From Actinotignum schaalii (lineage in GTDB: Bacteria > Actinomycetota > Actinomycetes > Actinomycetales > Actinomycetaceae), in contig NZ_CP008802.1 of assembly GCF_000724605.1 (NCBI RefSeq), positions 1,302,001 to 1,366,000 of the forward strand: a DNA stretch of 64,000 bases, given 5' to 3'. Made by a program: the position numbers and the translations under genes. The notes under the pieces were generated by a model. It was not told where the DNA came from. It did not search any database and worked only from the letters and a program-made list of their open reading frames with translations. Below, one piece after another: positions 25,558 through 33,600 of the stretch (position 1 is its first letter; the number at the start of each line of letters is the position of its first letter).

Positions 25558-27072
25558 GTGAAGGAATCAAAGAAGTCACCCTCCCTGATGGATCGGATTC
25601 GCTCGGCGGTGTCGCGGCGCGAACAGATTGAGCGCGTGGCCGAAGAGGCCGTGGAGCGTTACGCGAAGGACCCGGCCGATAGCGGCGGGCGTTCGCAACG
25701 CACCGTCGTGGAGATTCATCCGGCCGGAGTGCAGCCGGTACTGGTGACGTGGGGCGTGAGCGCCTGGCTCCTCATCGGCGTGGTTATTGCCATTTGGGGT
25801 ATTTTCCACATGGCGGCTTCGGTGCAGTGGGTGCTGGTGGCGGTATTCCTCGGGCTGGTCATGACCTCGCTGCTGCATCCGATTGTCAATATTTTGGATC
25901 GTATTATGCCGCGGGCGCTGGCGACGGCGCTGGCGCTGCTGGGTCTGTTCGCGGCGCTGGGCGGGATTATTTATTGGATTATTGATTCGGTGGCGAATCA
26001 GTGGTCGAGCCTGTCCGAGCAGATGCAGCGGGGCCTGGATGGCATTTTTAATTGGATTGCGAACGGGCCGATTCCTATTAATATTACGGTCGATGAGCTG
26101 CGCGAGGGCCTGAACGAAGGTATTGAACGTGCGGCTACGTACTTGCAGAATAACGCGGGAAATATTGCGTCGACGGCGCTTTCGCAGGCCGGCACGGTGG
26201 CTTTGGCTTTCACGTTGATCGCGCTGGCGCTTTTCTGCTCGATTTTCTTCCTGGCGGCCGGGAAAAATATGTGGCTGTGGTTTATTAATGTGCTCCCGGA
26301 TCGGGCGCGGCGGCGCACTCACGCGGCGGCCACTGCCGGGTGGTACAGCTTCTCCGGCTACGCGCGCGGCACCATCCTTATTGCGCTATGCGATGGGGTA
26401 ATGGCTGCGATTCTGCTGGTGGCGTGCGGGGTGCCGCTGGCCGCTCCCCTGGCAACGCTCGTGGTTATCGGTGCCTTTATTCCGCTTTTCGGTGCGCCGG
26501 CGGCCATGATTATTGCGACGCTGGTGGCTCTGGCCACGAAGGGCGTGGTTATTTCCCTGGTGGTGCTGGTGGGCGTGGCGCTGATCGGCCAGTTCGAGGG
26601 ACATGTGCTCCAGCCGCTCATTATGGGCCATCAGGTCTCGCTCCACCCGGTGGTGATTGCGGTGGGCGTGACGGCCGGTACCTTCGTGGCCGGGCTGCTG
26701 GGCGCGATTATTGTGATTCCGCTGATTTCGATTGTATGGGAAGTCTTTAAGGTGCTGCGCCGCACCCCGGATAAGCCGCTCACGGAGCTTCCCGAATTGG
26801 ATCTGCGCGATTTGGCGGGGACTGCGGTGGCCAAGCAACTCCTCGAATACAACGCGAAGGAGCTCAATACCCGCGCTGAGGAATCTCCCTCGCCGGTCAC
26901 GGCGAGGGCGGCGTCGCACACCCTGGGCGGGGAGGACCGGGTGGTCGATAACGCGGATATTAATTCCCCCACGCCCGCGGCTCCGGAACCGGATTATGCT
27001 TTCGACCAGCCGAATTTCGAGGTGGACGGGGAGGAACCCGGCCCGGATTACAACCCGGTCAAGGGCCAGTAG
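25558..27072 (+). CDS. AI-2E family transporter (PF01594-type)
   Basis: A 504-aa membrane protein. A cytoplasmic N-terminal segment of about 65 residues is followed by the paired helices typical of the family (ISAWLLIG.. and VAVFLGLVMTSLLHPIVNIL), and helices with PLFGAPAAMIIATLVAL and GQFEGHVLQPLIMGHQVSLHPV near residue 345-360, a family signature. Some members export autoinducer-2, others are Na+/H+ antiporters, so the substrate is open. The last 110 residues are a hydrophilic, acidic tail (GEEPGPDYN) specific to this protein. Start is GTG 25558, chosen as the first in-frame start. Convergent with the AEC carrier gene. Confidence 0.85.
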   Translation: MKESKKSPSLMDRIRSAVSRREQIERVAEEAVERYAKDPADSGGRSQRTVVEIHPAGVQPVLVTWGVSAWLLIGVVIAIWGIFHMAASVQWVLVAVFLGLVMTSLLHPIVNILDRIMPRALATALALLGLFAALGGIIYWIIDSVANQWSSLSEQMQRGLDGIFNWIANGPIPINITVDELREGLNEGIERAATYLQNNAGNIASTALSQAGTVALAFTLIALALFCSIFFLAAGKNMWLWFINVLPDRARRRTHAAATAGWYSFSGYARGTILIALCDGVMAAILLVACGVPLAAPLATLVVIGAFIPLFGAPAAMIIATLVALATKGVVISLVVLVGVALIGQFEGHVLQPLIMGHQVSLHPVVIAVGVTAGTFVAGLLGAIIVIPLISIVWEVFKVLRRTPDKPLTELPELDLRDLAGTAVAKQLLEYNAKELNTRAEESPSPVTARAASHTLGGEDRVVDNADINSPTPAAPEPDYAFDQPNFEVDGEEPGPDYNPVKGQ

Positions 27073-27105
27073 CCCGGAGCTCGAGCCCTCATACCAAAGC
27101 CGCCC

Positions 27106-28032
27106 TTATACCGTTTGGGCGATGACGGTGATGAGGAGGATGACGAGGAGCGAGCCGACCGTGGTGATGATGACGGCGTCGCGGGCCATGGTCACGCCGG
27201 AGCGGTAGCGGTGCGCGTAGACGAAGACGTTGTTGGCGGTGGGGAATGCCCCGATGATGGCGATGGCCATGAGGGCTTCGCCGCGCGCGCCCAGGAGGTA
27301 GCCGGCGCCGAAAGCGATGAGCGGCCCGAGGATGAGGCGGCAGAAGATGCCGAGCATGAGGGGTGCGCTTTCGCGCCCGAAGCGGGGTAGGCGCGCGCCG
27401 CGCAAGGACATCCCCATGGCCAGCAGGATGATGGGCACGTTCGCGCCTGCCATTTTTTCGAGGGGCGCGGAGATGAGTTCCGGGATGGGGATCTTGAGGA
27501 GGGCGACCATAAGTCCGGCGAAGACCGCAATGAGCAGCGGGTTTTTGAGGCGGGAGAGGATGGTGCGCCACAGCCCTTCGGTTTTCTTTCCGGTTTGGTT
27601 GTCGAGGATGGAGAAGAAGACCGGCACCATCACGAGGATTTGGAAGAGCAGGATGGGTGCGGCGGGGGTGGGGTCGCCGGTGATGGCCACGAGGAAGGCC
27701 ACGCCCAGGTTGCCGATATTGGTGTAGCAGGCAACGAGCGCCCCGACGGTGAGTTCGGTGCCCCGGCTTTTGAGCACGGCGGCGGCTAGGGCCGTGTAGA
27801 TGAGTCCGGTTCCTACCGAGGAGATGATATTGGCGAGCCCGTTCACTCCGAAGAAGGATGCCGGGTTGGAGTTGGCGAGGGTGGTGAACATGAGGGCTGG
27901 CAGCGTAGTGTAGAAGACCAGCTGGGTGAGGGTGCGGTCGCTTCCCGGGGGTACGATTTTACAGCGCGCGACGAGGTAGCCGACGAGCATGATCGCGATA
28001 ATCACCCAAAAGTTGAGCAGTACTGAGGCCAT
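27106..28032 (-). CDS. AEC-family (auxin efflux carrier type) transporter
   Basis: A 308-aa protein with about ten hydrophobic segments in the AEC topology. The start MASVLLNFWVIIAIMLVGYLVARC and the repeated break motif LTQLVFYTTLPALMF fit the family; FPTANNVFVYAHRY near residue 265 is the second broken-helix motif. Such carriers move malate, other carboxylates or amino-acid derivatives. The substrate cannot be told from the sequence. It is convergent with the AI-2E-family gene (33 bp between stops) and lies downstream of the nuclease-family gene on the same strand. Confidence 0.85.
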   Translation of the reverse strand: MASVLLNFWVIIAIMLVGYLVARCKIVPPGSDRTLTQLVFYTTLPALMFTTLANSNPASFFGVNGLANIISSVGTGLIYTALAAAVLKSRGTELTVGALVACYTNIGNLGVAFLVAITGDPTPAAPILLFQILVMVPVFFSILDNQTGKKTEGLWRTILSRLKNPLLIAVFAGLMVALLKIPIPELISAPLEKMAGANVPIILLAMGMSLRGARLPRFGRESAPLMLGIFCRLILGPLIAFGAGYLLGARGEALMAIAIIGAFPTANNVFVYAHRYRSGVTMARDAVIITTVGSLLVILLITVIAQTV

Positions 28033-28106
28033 AACAGCACTAGTGTAGACAGAGTTGTTCGGGCGTGAGGGTGCGTCTCGAGCGGGCGGGCAGCAGCGAG
28101 CGGAAT

Positions 28107-28904
28107 CTATTTCCAGACGGCGGTGGCGCGTAGGGCGCGGTGGTCGGAAAGCGGCAGGAAGAGATTTTCCGCGGCCCGCACCTCAACCCCGGTTCCGAGA
28201 ATATGGTCGATTTGGCTTTCCGGCTCATCGGAGGGGTAGGTGAGGGCTTCGGCGGCAGCTTCGAATCCGGTGGCCGCCAGAGGCACTTCGCAGCCGCGGA
28301 TATTGAGGTCCCCGATGATGAGCCGCGGGGCTTTCTCTAGCCCGTAGCGCTGGGCGAATCCGGCGAGGGCTCCGGTTACGGTGCGTAGTTGCGTCACGTT
28401 GAGGCGGTACGTATACGTAAGGTGCGTTGCGGCAACGACGACGGAGTGCCCGGGCGCCACCTTGATTTCGGCGAGGATCGCAACCCGGGGAATTTCACCG
28501 ATCCCGATATTTGTCCGCAGGGTTTTCAGCCATGTTTCTTGCTGGTGGACGGGCAGGTTGATGACTTCGCGAGCGCCGATGGGGTAGACGGAGAGAAGCG
28601 CGGTGCCGACCCCGCGGGCTTCTCCTTTTTTGGTGGCGCGGAGGCGGCCGCGCTCATTTTTGGTGGGCGCGAAGATGGCTTCGTGGTAGTTGCCGGCGGC
28701 GAGGAGGGGCGCGTAGAGGTCTCCGCCGGCGGTGGTGACTTTGACTTCTTGGAGGGCGAGGAGTTCCGGGCCTGCGGCGGTGATGAGCCGGATAGCTTTG
28801 CTAATGGATTCCCGCTGCCATGTCACTTTGTCCGTGCCCGGGCGCGGACGCCGTGAAGGCTTACCTTGTTGGAGGTTGGCGGACATGACATGAAGGCTCG
28901 GCAT
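28107..28904 (-). CDS. Endonuclease/exonuclease/phosphatase family protein
   Basis: A 265-aa protein of the EEP superfamily. All catalytic motifs are seen: MSANLQQGK near residue 8, LLALQEVKV (metal-binding Glu), ATHLTYTYRLN, GDLNIRG and, at the end, QIDHILG and LSDHRALRA. These give a metal-dependent phosphodiesterase active site. There is no signal peptide, so it acts in the cytoplasm. Substrates in this superfamily range from DNA and RNA to phospholipids and cannot be told. It lies between msrB and the AEC gene on the same strand, with moderate gaps. Confidence 0.85.
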   Translation of the reverse strand: MPSLHVMSANLQQGKPSRRPRPGTDKVTWQRESISKAIRLITAAGPELLALQEVKVTTAGGDLYAPLLAAGNYHEAIFAPTKNERGRLRATKKGEARGVGTALLSVYPIGAREVINLPVHQQETWLKTLRTNIGIGEIPRVAILAEIKVAPGHSVVVAATHLTYTYRLNVTQLRTVTGALAGFAQRYGLEKAPRLIIGDLNIRGCEVPLAATGFEAAAEALTYPSDEPESQIDHILGTGVEVRAAENLFLPLSDHRALRATAVWK

Positions 28905-28991
28905 GGTTTCTCCTTTGTCGCGACCCGGTGGACACCGCCACCCGGGGAAATCCCCTGAGTGCGGTGTGCAACACGGGTGATTCTACCGAAT

Positions 28992-29468
28992 CTATGCGGT
29001 TGTGGACGTGTTTGTGGAATCAGGTAGCGGCCCGGGCGTGGGCTCGATGTGGGAGCCGGACGCGGGCTCGGTTTCGGGTTCGAAGGTGAGCGCGACGGAG
29101 TTCATGCAGTAGCGCTGGCCGGTGGGTGTGTGGGGTGCGTCGGGGAAGACGTGCCCGAGGTGGGAATCGCAGGTGGCACATCGGACTTCGGTGCGGGGGT
29201 AGCCGAGTTTGTAATCAACGTCTGTGCGCACGGCCTGGCTGCAGGAGGGATCATAGAAGCTGGGCCAGCCGCATCCGGCATCGAATTTGGTGGTGGAGCG
29301 GAAGAGTTCTGCCCCGCAGGCTCGGCATCGGTAGATTCCTTCGCGGTTTTCATTCAGGAGTTCGCCGGTGAAGGGTGCTTCGGTTCCCGCTTGGCGCAGG
29401 ACCGTAAATTCTGCTGGGGTGAGGACCCGGGCCCATTCTTCATCGCTTTGCGGGAGCATCCGTGCCAT
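28992..29468 (-). CDS. msrB: Peptide-methionine (R)-S-oxide reductase
   Basis: A 158-aa MsrB. Zinc-binding pairs CRACG and CATCDS, the GCGWPSFYDP and HLGHVFPDAP signatures and the catalytic cysteine in RYCMNS are all intact. It repairs methionine-R-sulfoxide in proteins. I start it at ATG 29468, where AAAGGAC lies 7-9 nt upstream; the longer frame runs into the end of the mscS gene. This start overlaps the mscS 3' end by 29 bp, so coupling is likely. The C-terminal 25 residues (Pro/Ser/Thr) go beyond the family core. Confidence 0.95.
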   Translation of the reverse strand: MARMLPQSDEEWARVLTPAEFTVLRQAGTEAPFTGELLNENREGIYRCRACGAELFRSTTKFDAGCGWPSFYDPSCSQAVRTDVDYKLGYPRTEVRCATCDSHLGHVFPDAPHTPTGQRYCMNSVALTFEPETEPASGSHIEPTPGPLPDSTNTSTTA

Positions 29469-31482
29469 GTGCTGTCCTTTCTTCAGTTGCTTCATTGTCG
29501 CTACTTTGTTTAGCGGCTTCAGCCTGCTTCGCGGTCTCGCTTTGCTTAGTTGCGTCGCTTTGCTTGGCCGCGTCACATTGCTTGGCGGTATCAGCTTCGC
29601 TTGTTTCTCCGACTACCGCCGGGAAGACGGCAGTGGGCGGAGCCGATGATTCTGAGGGGACTTTGCCAGCTTCGTGGATGGGTTCTTGTTGGCCGGTGCG
29701 GCGCGCAGCATTGTGTTCCCGCTCTGCCAGGACGTCGGCACCCGGGCCGGAGAATTCTTGGCCGCGTTTTTCAGCTTGGATGGACCCGGTAAACAGTGAG
29801 GCTTCATGGCCTTCCCGGATGCGGGTGGCCGGACCCTCCCCACCGGCAGGGCTTTCGGGCCGGCTGGCTACCGGTACCCGCTCCGGGCGCACCGCTGCTT
29901 CAATATCGGATGCGGAAAGGATGCGGGTTTCTTGGTAGTCCTGCGGGTCGAAAGTGGTATCCGGCTCGGTTTGTTCTTGAGCACCGATGGACGTGCGGGT
30001 GACTGAGCGAGCCGCGGGCCTGGCCTGCTTTTCAGATTTGGCACGCTTCTTAGATTTCGCCTGCGCCTTGGACTCTGCGTGCGCATCGGACTCCGGGTGT
30101 TCCTCAGATTCGGCACGCTCACCAGAGCTCCCGGCCACCAATTTCTTGGATTCCTCAGATCCCCCGGCCTCAGCTTCGTGTGATTCACCAACCGCATCAT
30201 TTTTCGACCGCTTCGAGTCGCTTCCCGGCTGCTCCAACTCAGCTCCCTGCTGCTCCGAGTCGCTTTCCCCGGTAAGGGCACCGGCGGTGGAAGAGGCTGC
30301 GTCGTCGTTATAAAAACGGGTGTGCGGGAAGGCATCCGGGGCGTTGGTCTGCAACCAGACGATGAGCTTTTCGCGCACGTGGTTGCGCAAGTCGGTGAGT
30401 TCGCCGGGTGAGGAAGCGGAGACAATCGCGGAGACTTGCAGGCCGTTGGGGTTGGAGGCATCTCCCACCACGAGGATGCCGGTGTCACCATCCCAAAGGT
30501 CAGTATTGGCAAGGATGCGGTCAAGCTCGGCACGTAGTTCCGCGATGGGGGCGCTCCAGTCTAGTTGGAGGACCACCGATCCCATAATGTCCAGATCGCG
30601 GCGGCTCCAGTTTTCGAACGTGGTGGAGGTGAGTTTATTGGAGGGCACGATGAGGCGCCGGCCGTCCCAGACTTTGAGGACCACGTAAGAGAGCGTGATT
30701 TCCTCAACCGTGCACATATTCCCATCCCAAATGACGATGTCATTGACGCGGATGGAATCCGAGAAAGCTAGCTGCAGCCCGGCGAACAGCGTGCCCAGGG
30801 TGGATTGCGCAGCAATACCAACAACCAGGGAGATCACGCCCGCAGAGGCGAAAAGTGAGGCGCCGGCAGCTTTTGCACCCGGGTAGGTCATGAGCATGGC
30901 GGCCAGGCCGATCACAATAATGAGGGCCACTGCCAGGCGCCGCAGAATCTGCAGCTGCGTTTGCACCCGGCGATAGCGCGTTTCCGCTACCCGCTCCACG
31001 AATTTGAGGTAGGAGCGCGCAGCCCCGTTCACCACGCCGACAAGCAGCCAGGTCAGGCCCGCGATAATGAGAAGCAGCAGCAAGTGTTTGAGCACGGGCG
31101 ACCAATTAGGCCGATCTTGTTCCGGGAAATTCTCCATATAGGAGAACAGCCCGAAGCGCGCGCCCACCACCGCGAGGGTGAATTGCGCGGGCACCTGAAT
31201 ACCGCGCACCACATCGATAAGCCCGGTATGGCGCCGGAAACCGGCCTTGACCACCGCCACGATAACCACGGCGATCACCCAGCCGATGAGGGCGCCCAGC
31301 AGGCACACCCCGAGCAGCTGCGCGATATCAACCGTGGCAGCCACGGCTTGTTCGGCAACTTCATGCAGATCCGAGGTGGGGGTGGGTTCCGGCGTGGGCG
31401 CCTCACTTTCCGCCCGCAGCCAGAGCGCGAGCGAGAGCGTTTTCCAGGCGGCCGGGGCCACCGCAAGTACCGATGCGTTCAT
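29440..31482 (-). CDS. Mechanosensitive ion channel (MscS family) with long low-complexity tail
   Basis: A 680-aa protein. Residues about 1-165 carry three or four membrane helices. About 175-330 is the MscS core, with the pore helix ASLFASAGVISLVVGIAAQS and the beta-domain signature FSDSIRVNDIVIWD. A cytoplasmic alpha-beta domain follows to about 345. The remaining 290 residues are a Ser/Glu/Lys/Ala-rich, probably disordered tail; near the end a repeat of about six residues (AKQSDA/TKQSET/AKQAEA) occurs. It opens on hypo-osmotic shock to release solutes. It starts at the 5' boundary next to the tRNA cluster and overlaps msrB downstream. The tail is much longer than in typical MscS proteins. 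Confidence 0.88.
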   Translation of the reverse strand: MNASVLAVAPAAWKTLSLALWLRAESEAPTPEPTPTSDLHEVAEQAVAATVDIAQLLGVCLLGALIGWVIAVVIVAVVKAGFRRHTGLIDVVRGIQVPAQFTLAVVGARFGLFSYMENFPEQDRPNWSPVLKHLLLLLIIAGLTWLLVGVVNGAARSYLKFVERVAETRYRRVQTQLQILRRLAVALIIVIGLAAMLMTYPGAKAAGASLFASAGVISLVVGIAAQSTLGTLFAGLQLAFSDSIRVNDIVIWDGNMCTVEEITLSYVVLKVWDGRRLIVPSNKLTSTTFENWSRRDLDIMGSVVLQLDWSAPIAELRAELDRILANTDLWDGDTGILVVGDASNPNGLQVSAIVSASSPGELTDLRNHVREKLIVWLQTNAPDAFPHTRFYNDDAASSTAGALTGESDSEQQGAELEQPGSDSKRSKNDAVGESHEAEAGGSEESKKLVAGSSGERAESEEHPESDAHAESKAQAKSKKRAKSEKQARPAARSVTRTSIGAQEQTEPDTTFDPQDYQETRILSASDIEAAVRPERVPVASRPESPAGGEGPATRIREGHEASLFTGSIQAEKRGQEFSGPGADVLAEREHNAARRTGQQEPIHEAGKVPSESSAPPTAVFPAVVGETSEADTAKQCDAAKQSDATKQSETAKQAEAAKQSSDNEATEERTAHGTDAPAKR

Positions 31483-31753
31483 GTCTGAAAGCCTAGTAGG
31501 TGGCTACGACAGAAAAAGCGGCGTCGAACTCCTTTCGCCTCCGGCGTGAGACCGCCGGGAAGCGCCCACCGGGCTCCTATCTGGTACGACGCCGCCCGCG
31601 CGCAGCGTGGTCACCTTCCCGAAAGGCGCGGATTACCGCCGAAAACTCGGTTGGTGATCGAGAACACCCTCATTCAATTTGCTAAGACCCAGAATCCTAC
31701 GTAAGCTTATACCCGTTCCCTCAGCGGGGACGCTTTGAGAACAACGTTCTTGA

Positions 31754-31826
31754 GCCCCCATCGTCTAGAGGCCTAGGACGCCGGACTTTCACTCCGGTAA
31801 CACGGGTTCGAATCCCGTTGGGGGTA
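31754..31826 (+). tRNA. tRNA-Glu (anticodon TTC)
   Basis: Acceptor GCCCCCA with TGGGGGT, anticodon stem CCGGA/TCCGG, loop CTTTCAC with TTC at 31788-31790, T-arm CGGGTTCGAATCCCG. CCA is not encoded. First of three tRNAs in a row. Confidence 0.95.
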
Positions 31827-31851
31827 CGCGATGGTTATTTGCCTAGCAAAT

Positions 31852-31925
31852 GGCCCCGTAGCGCAGTTGGTTAGCGCGCCGCCCTGTCACGGCGGAGGTC
31901 GCGGGTTCAAGTCCCGTCGGGGTCG
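31852..31925 (+). tRNA. tRNA-Asp (anticodon GTC)
   Basis: Acceptor GGCCCCG with CGGGGTC, D-arm GCGC/GCGC, anticodon loop CTGTCAC, T-arm with GGTTCAAGTCCC. CCA is not encoded. Lies 25 bp after tRNA-Glu. Confidence 0.95.
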
Positions 31926-31964
31926 CGAAGGAAGAACGCCCGGGAAACCGGGTGTTTCTCTTTC

Positions 31965-32040
31965 GGCTCTGTAGCTCAGTTGGTAGAGCGTTCGACTGAA
32001 AATCGAAAGGTCACCGGATCGACGCCGGTCGGAGCCACCA
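31965..32040 (+). tRNA. tRNA-Phe (anticodon GAA)
   Basis: Acceptor GGCTCTG with CGGAGCC, D-arm GCTC/GAGC, anticodon loop CTGAAAA, T-stem ACCGG/CCGGT, discriminator A and encoded CCA. The T-loop reads ATCGACG, so position 54 is A instead of the near-universal T. Confidence 0.93.
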
Positions 32041-32246
32041 CCTCCCACCCCTTGCTACAACGCCACTTACTCACATTCACGCAGGCTCACTATCTGCATT
32101 TTGGTGACCCGTTCGAGGAACTGCCCCCGTAGCGCCGACTCACGCACCTCACAGCTAACTAAGAACCGTATTCAGTATCACAATCTCTTTTGGGTAGATT
32201 TTTATAAAGTTAAGGCCACTCTCGCACTATTATTAGCAATTGAGCA

Positions 32247-32258
32247 CCCCCCCCCCCC
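32247..32258. repeat. C(12) homopolymer tract in the promoter region of the proline-rich surface protein
   Basis: Twelve consecutive C lie just upstream of a TTGACT (32265-32270) that could be the -35 box, 59 nt before the ATG of the anchored protein gene. Such a tract is prone to length change by strand slippage and would shift the spacing of upstream elements. The surrounding 32041-32316 gap is AT-rich and contains no other gene. Confidence 0.6.
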
Positions 32259-32316
32259 GCGGGGTTGACTACTCGGTTAAAACACATTTTTGTTGCGAAG
32301 GGGGAGACGTTATTCC

Positions 32317-33225
32317 ATGAAACGCGTCATCAATCTTGGCATTATCGCCGCCTTAGCTTTCCTTGTTCCAGCAGCAACCGCCAGCGCCGCCCAGGGCGAC
32401 GCGCCGGACCAGCCAAGCAATCAGTCATGCCAGGACGAGGGCACCGACCCGACCCGGCCCGAATGCAAAAAGGTTACGCCACTCACGCCACTCGTGCCGG
32501 CGGTACCCGTACCAGATCCGGCCGGGCCGCCAGTTCCACCACCACCGGTTGATCCCGAGCTTCCCGCTCCGCCAATTGATGAAGAATTGCCAGAACCTCC
32601 CGATTACCCGGAACCGCCGGATTACGAAGTCCCCGAGCCGATGCCCGAGCCCGAGCTTCCTCCCCTACCGGAGGAGGAAGAAGATCCAGTTGAGCCGCCG
32701 TTGCCGCCGAATCCACCTGCGCCGGACGTACCGCCAGTAACGCCCGACCCTCCGCTACCGCCCGCGCCGGAACCTCCCGCACCTCCGGTACCGCCACTGC
32801 CACCAGTAGCGGCGGAGCCCACACCGGAACCAACGGCACCCAATCCGGATCCGAGCCCTGCAGACCGGCCTACACCGACGCCGTCTGCTACACCGTCCAC
32901 ACCACCGACGGCTCCTTCCGTACCGACACCGTCTCCCACGGCCACACCAACAGTGGCACCGTCGGTAACACCCTCGGCAACACCCGTACCGACGGAGACA
33001 CCTACGGTCACACCGTCAGTAACCCCCTCGGCAACACCGTCAGCTACACCCGTACCGTCAGAGTCGCCTTCGGCAGAACCCTCAGCCACACCCACGGCTG
33101 ACCAGCCGGCGAAACACCTCGCCAACTCGGGAGCTTCCACCGGGGCCGCAGCGCTTATCGCTGCCGGATTGCTCGTGGCCGGTAGCGGCGTCGTCGCCAG
33201 AAAGACCAGAAAGAAGCGCGCCTAG
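32317..33225 (+). CDS. Proline-rich secreted protein with sortase-like C-terminal anchor (LANSG)
   Basis: A 302-aa exported protein. A signal peptide (MKRVINLGIIAALAFLVPAA) is followed by a short CQDEGTDPTRPEC segment with two Cys, then about 200 residues of Pro-rich repeats: first Pro/Glu/Asp, then Pro/Ser/Thr/Ala with TPSVTPSATP-like units. The C terminus is LANSG, a hydrophobic helix and a basic tail (ARKTRKKRA), the layout of a cell-wall sorting signal although the motif is not LPxTG. ATG 32317 has GGGGGAG upstream. The protein probably spans the wall as a stalk or adhesin. It follows the tRNA cluster and the C tract and ends at a strong terminator. Confidence 0.8.
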   Translation: MKRVINLGIIAALAFLVPAATASAAQGDAPDQPSNQSCQDEGTDPTRPECKKVTPLTPLVPAVPVPDPAGPPVPPPPVDPELPAPPIDEELPEPPDYPEPPDYEVPEPMPEPELPPLPEEEEDPVEPPLPPNPPAPDVPPVTPDPPLPPAPEPPAPPVPPLPPVAAEPTPEPTAPNPDPSPADRPTPTPSATPSTPPTAPSVPTPSPTATPTVAPSVTPSATPVPTETPTVTPSVTPSATPSATPVPSESPSAEPSATPTADQPAKHLANSGASTGAAALIAAGLLVAGSGVVARKTRKKRA

Positions 33226-33258
33226 CAGGCCGCAACCAATACATTCCATAACCGAAGC

Positions 33259-33300
33259 AAAGAAGGGTGACCGCTGTTCACGCACCGGCCACCCTTCTTT
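33259..33300 (+). terminator. Rho-independent terminator
   Basis: Perfect 11-bp stem AAAGAAGGGTG (33259-33269) with CACCCTTCTTT (33290-33300), the right arm ending in T-rich sequence. It ends the proline-rich protein gene. Confidence 0.85.
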
Positions 33301-33454
33301 CGCACCCAAAAGCAATCCAAACGCCCACTCCGCCCCGCAACAACCATCACCGAATACATACCTAGGACTAAAGTAGCGACCACCCCACCATTCGATCACG
33401 CATTTACAACAATAAATAAGATGATTACGACCGTGTCGACTATCGCCAAAACCG

Positions 33455-33550
33455 CGCGATTCCGCGATATTTTTGCGACAGATCGCGAAGTTTAGAGACA
33501 CTTTGACGAGACTCTTGACACACCTCACCCACCCGGGACTAAAGTACTAA
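33455..33550 (+). promoter_or_regulatory. Formate dehydrogenase promoter and CGCGAT operator candidate
   Basis: CGCGAT occurs twice as a direct repeat (33455-33460, 33463-33468) and once inverted as ATCGCG (33482-33487). A consensus -35 TTGACA follows at 33515-33520; the -10 is poorly defined around 33539-33550. The site would suit a repressor or activator just upstream of the -35. The 33301-33600 stretch holds no gene. Confidence 0.4.
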
Positions 33551-33600
33551 CCGAGCCGGCGAAGTGGCCGGCGACTCACTACTAAAAGAGGTGATTTTTA

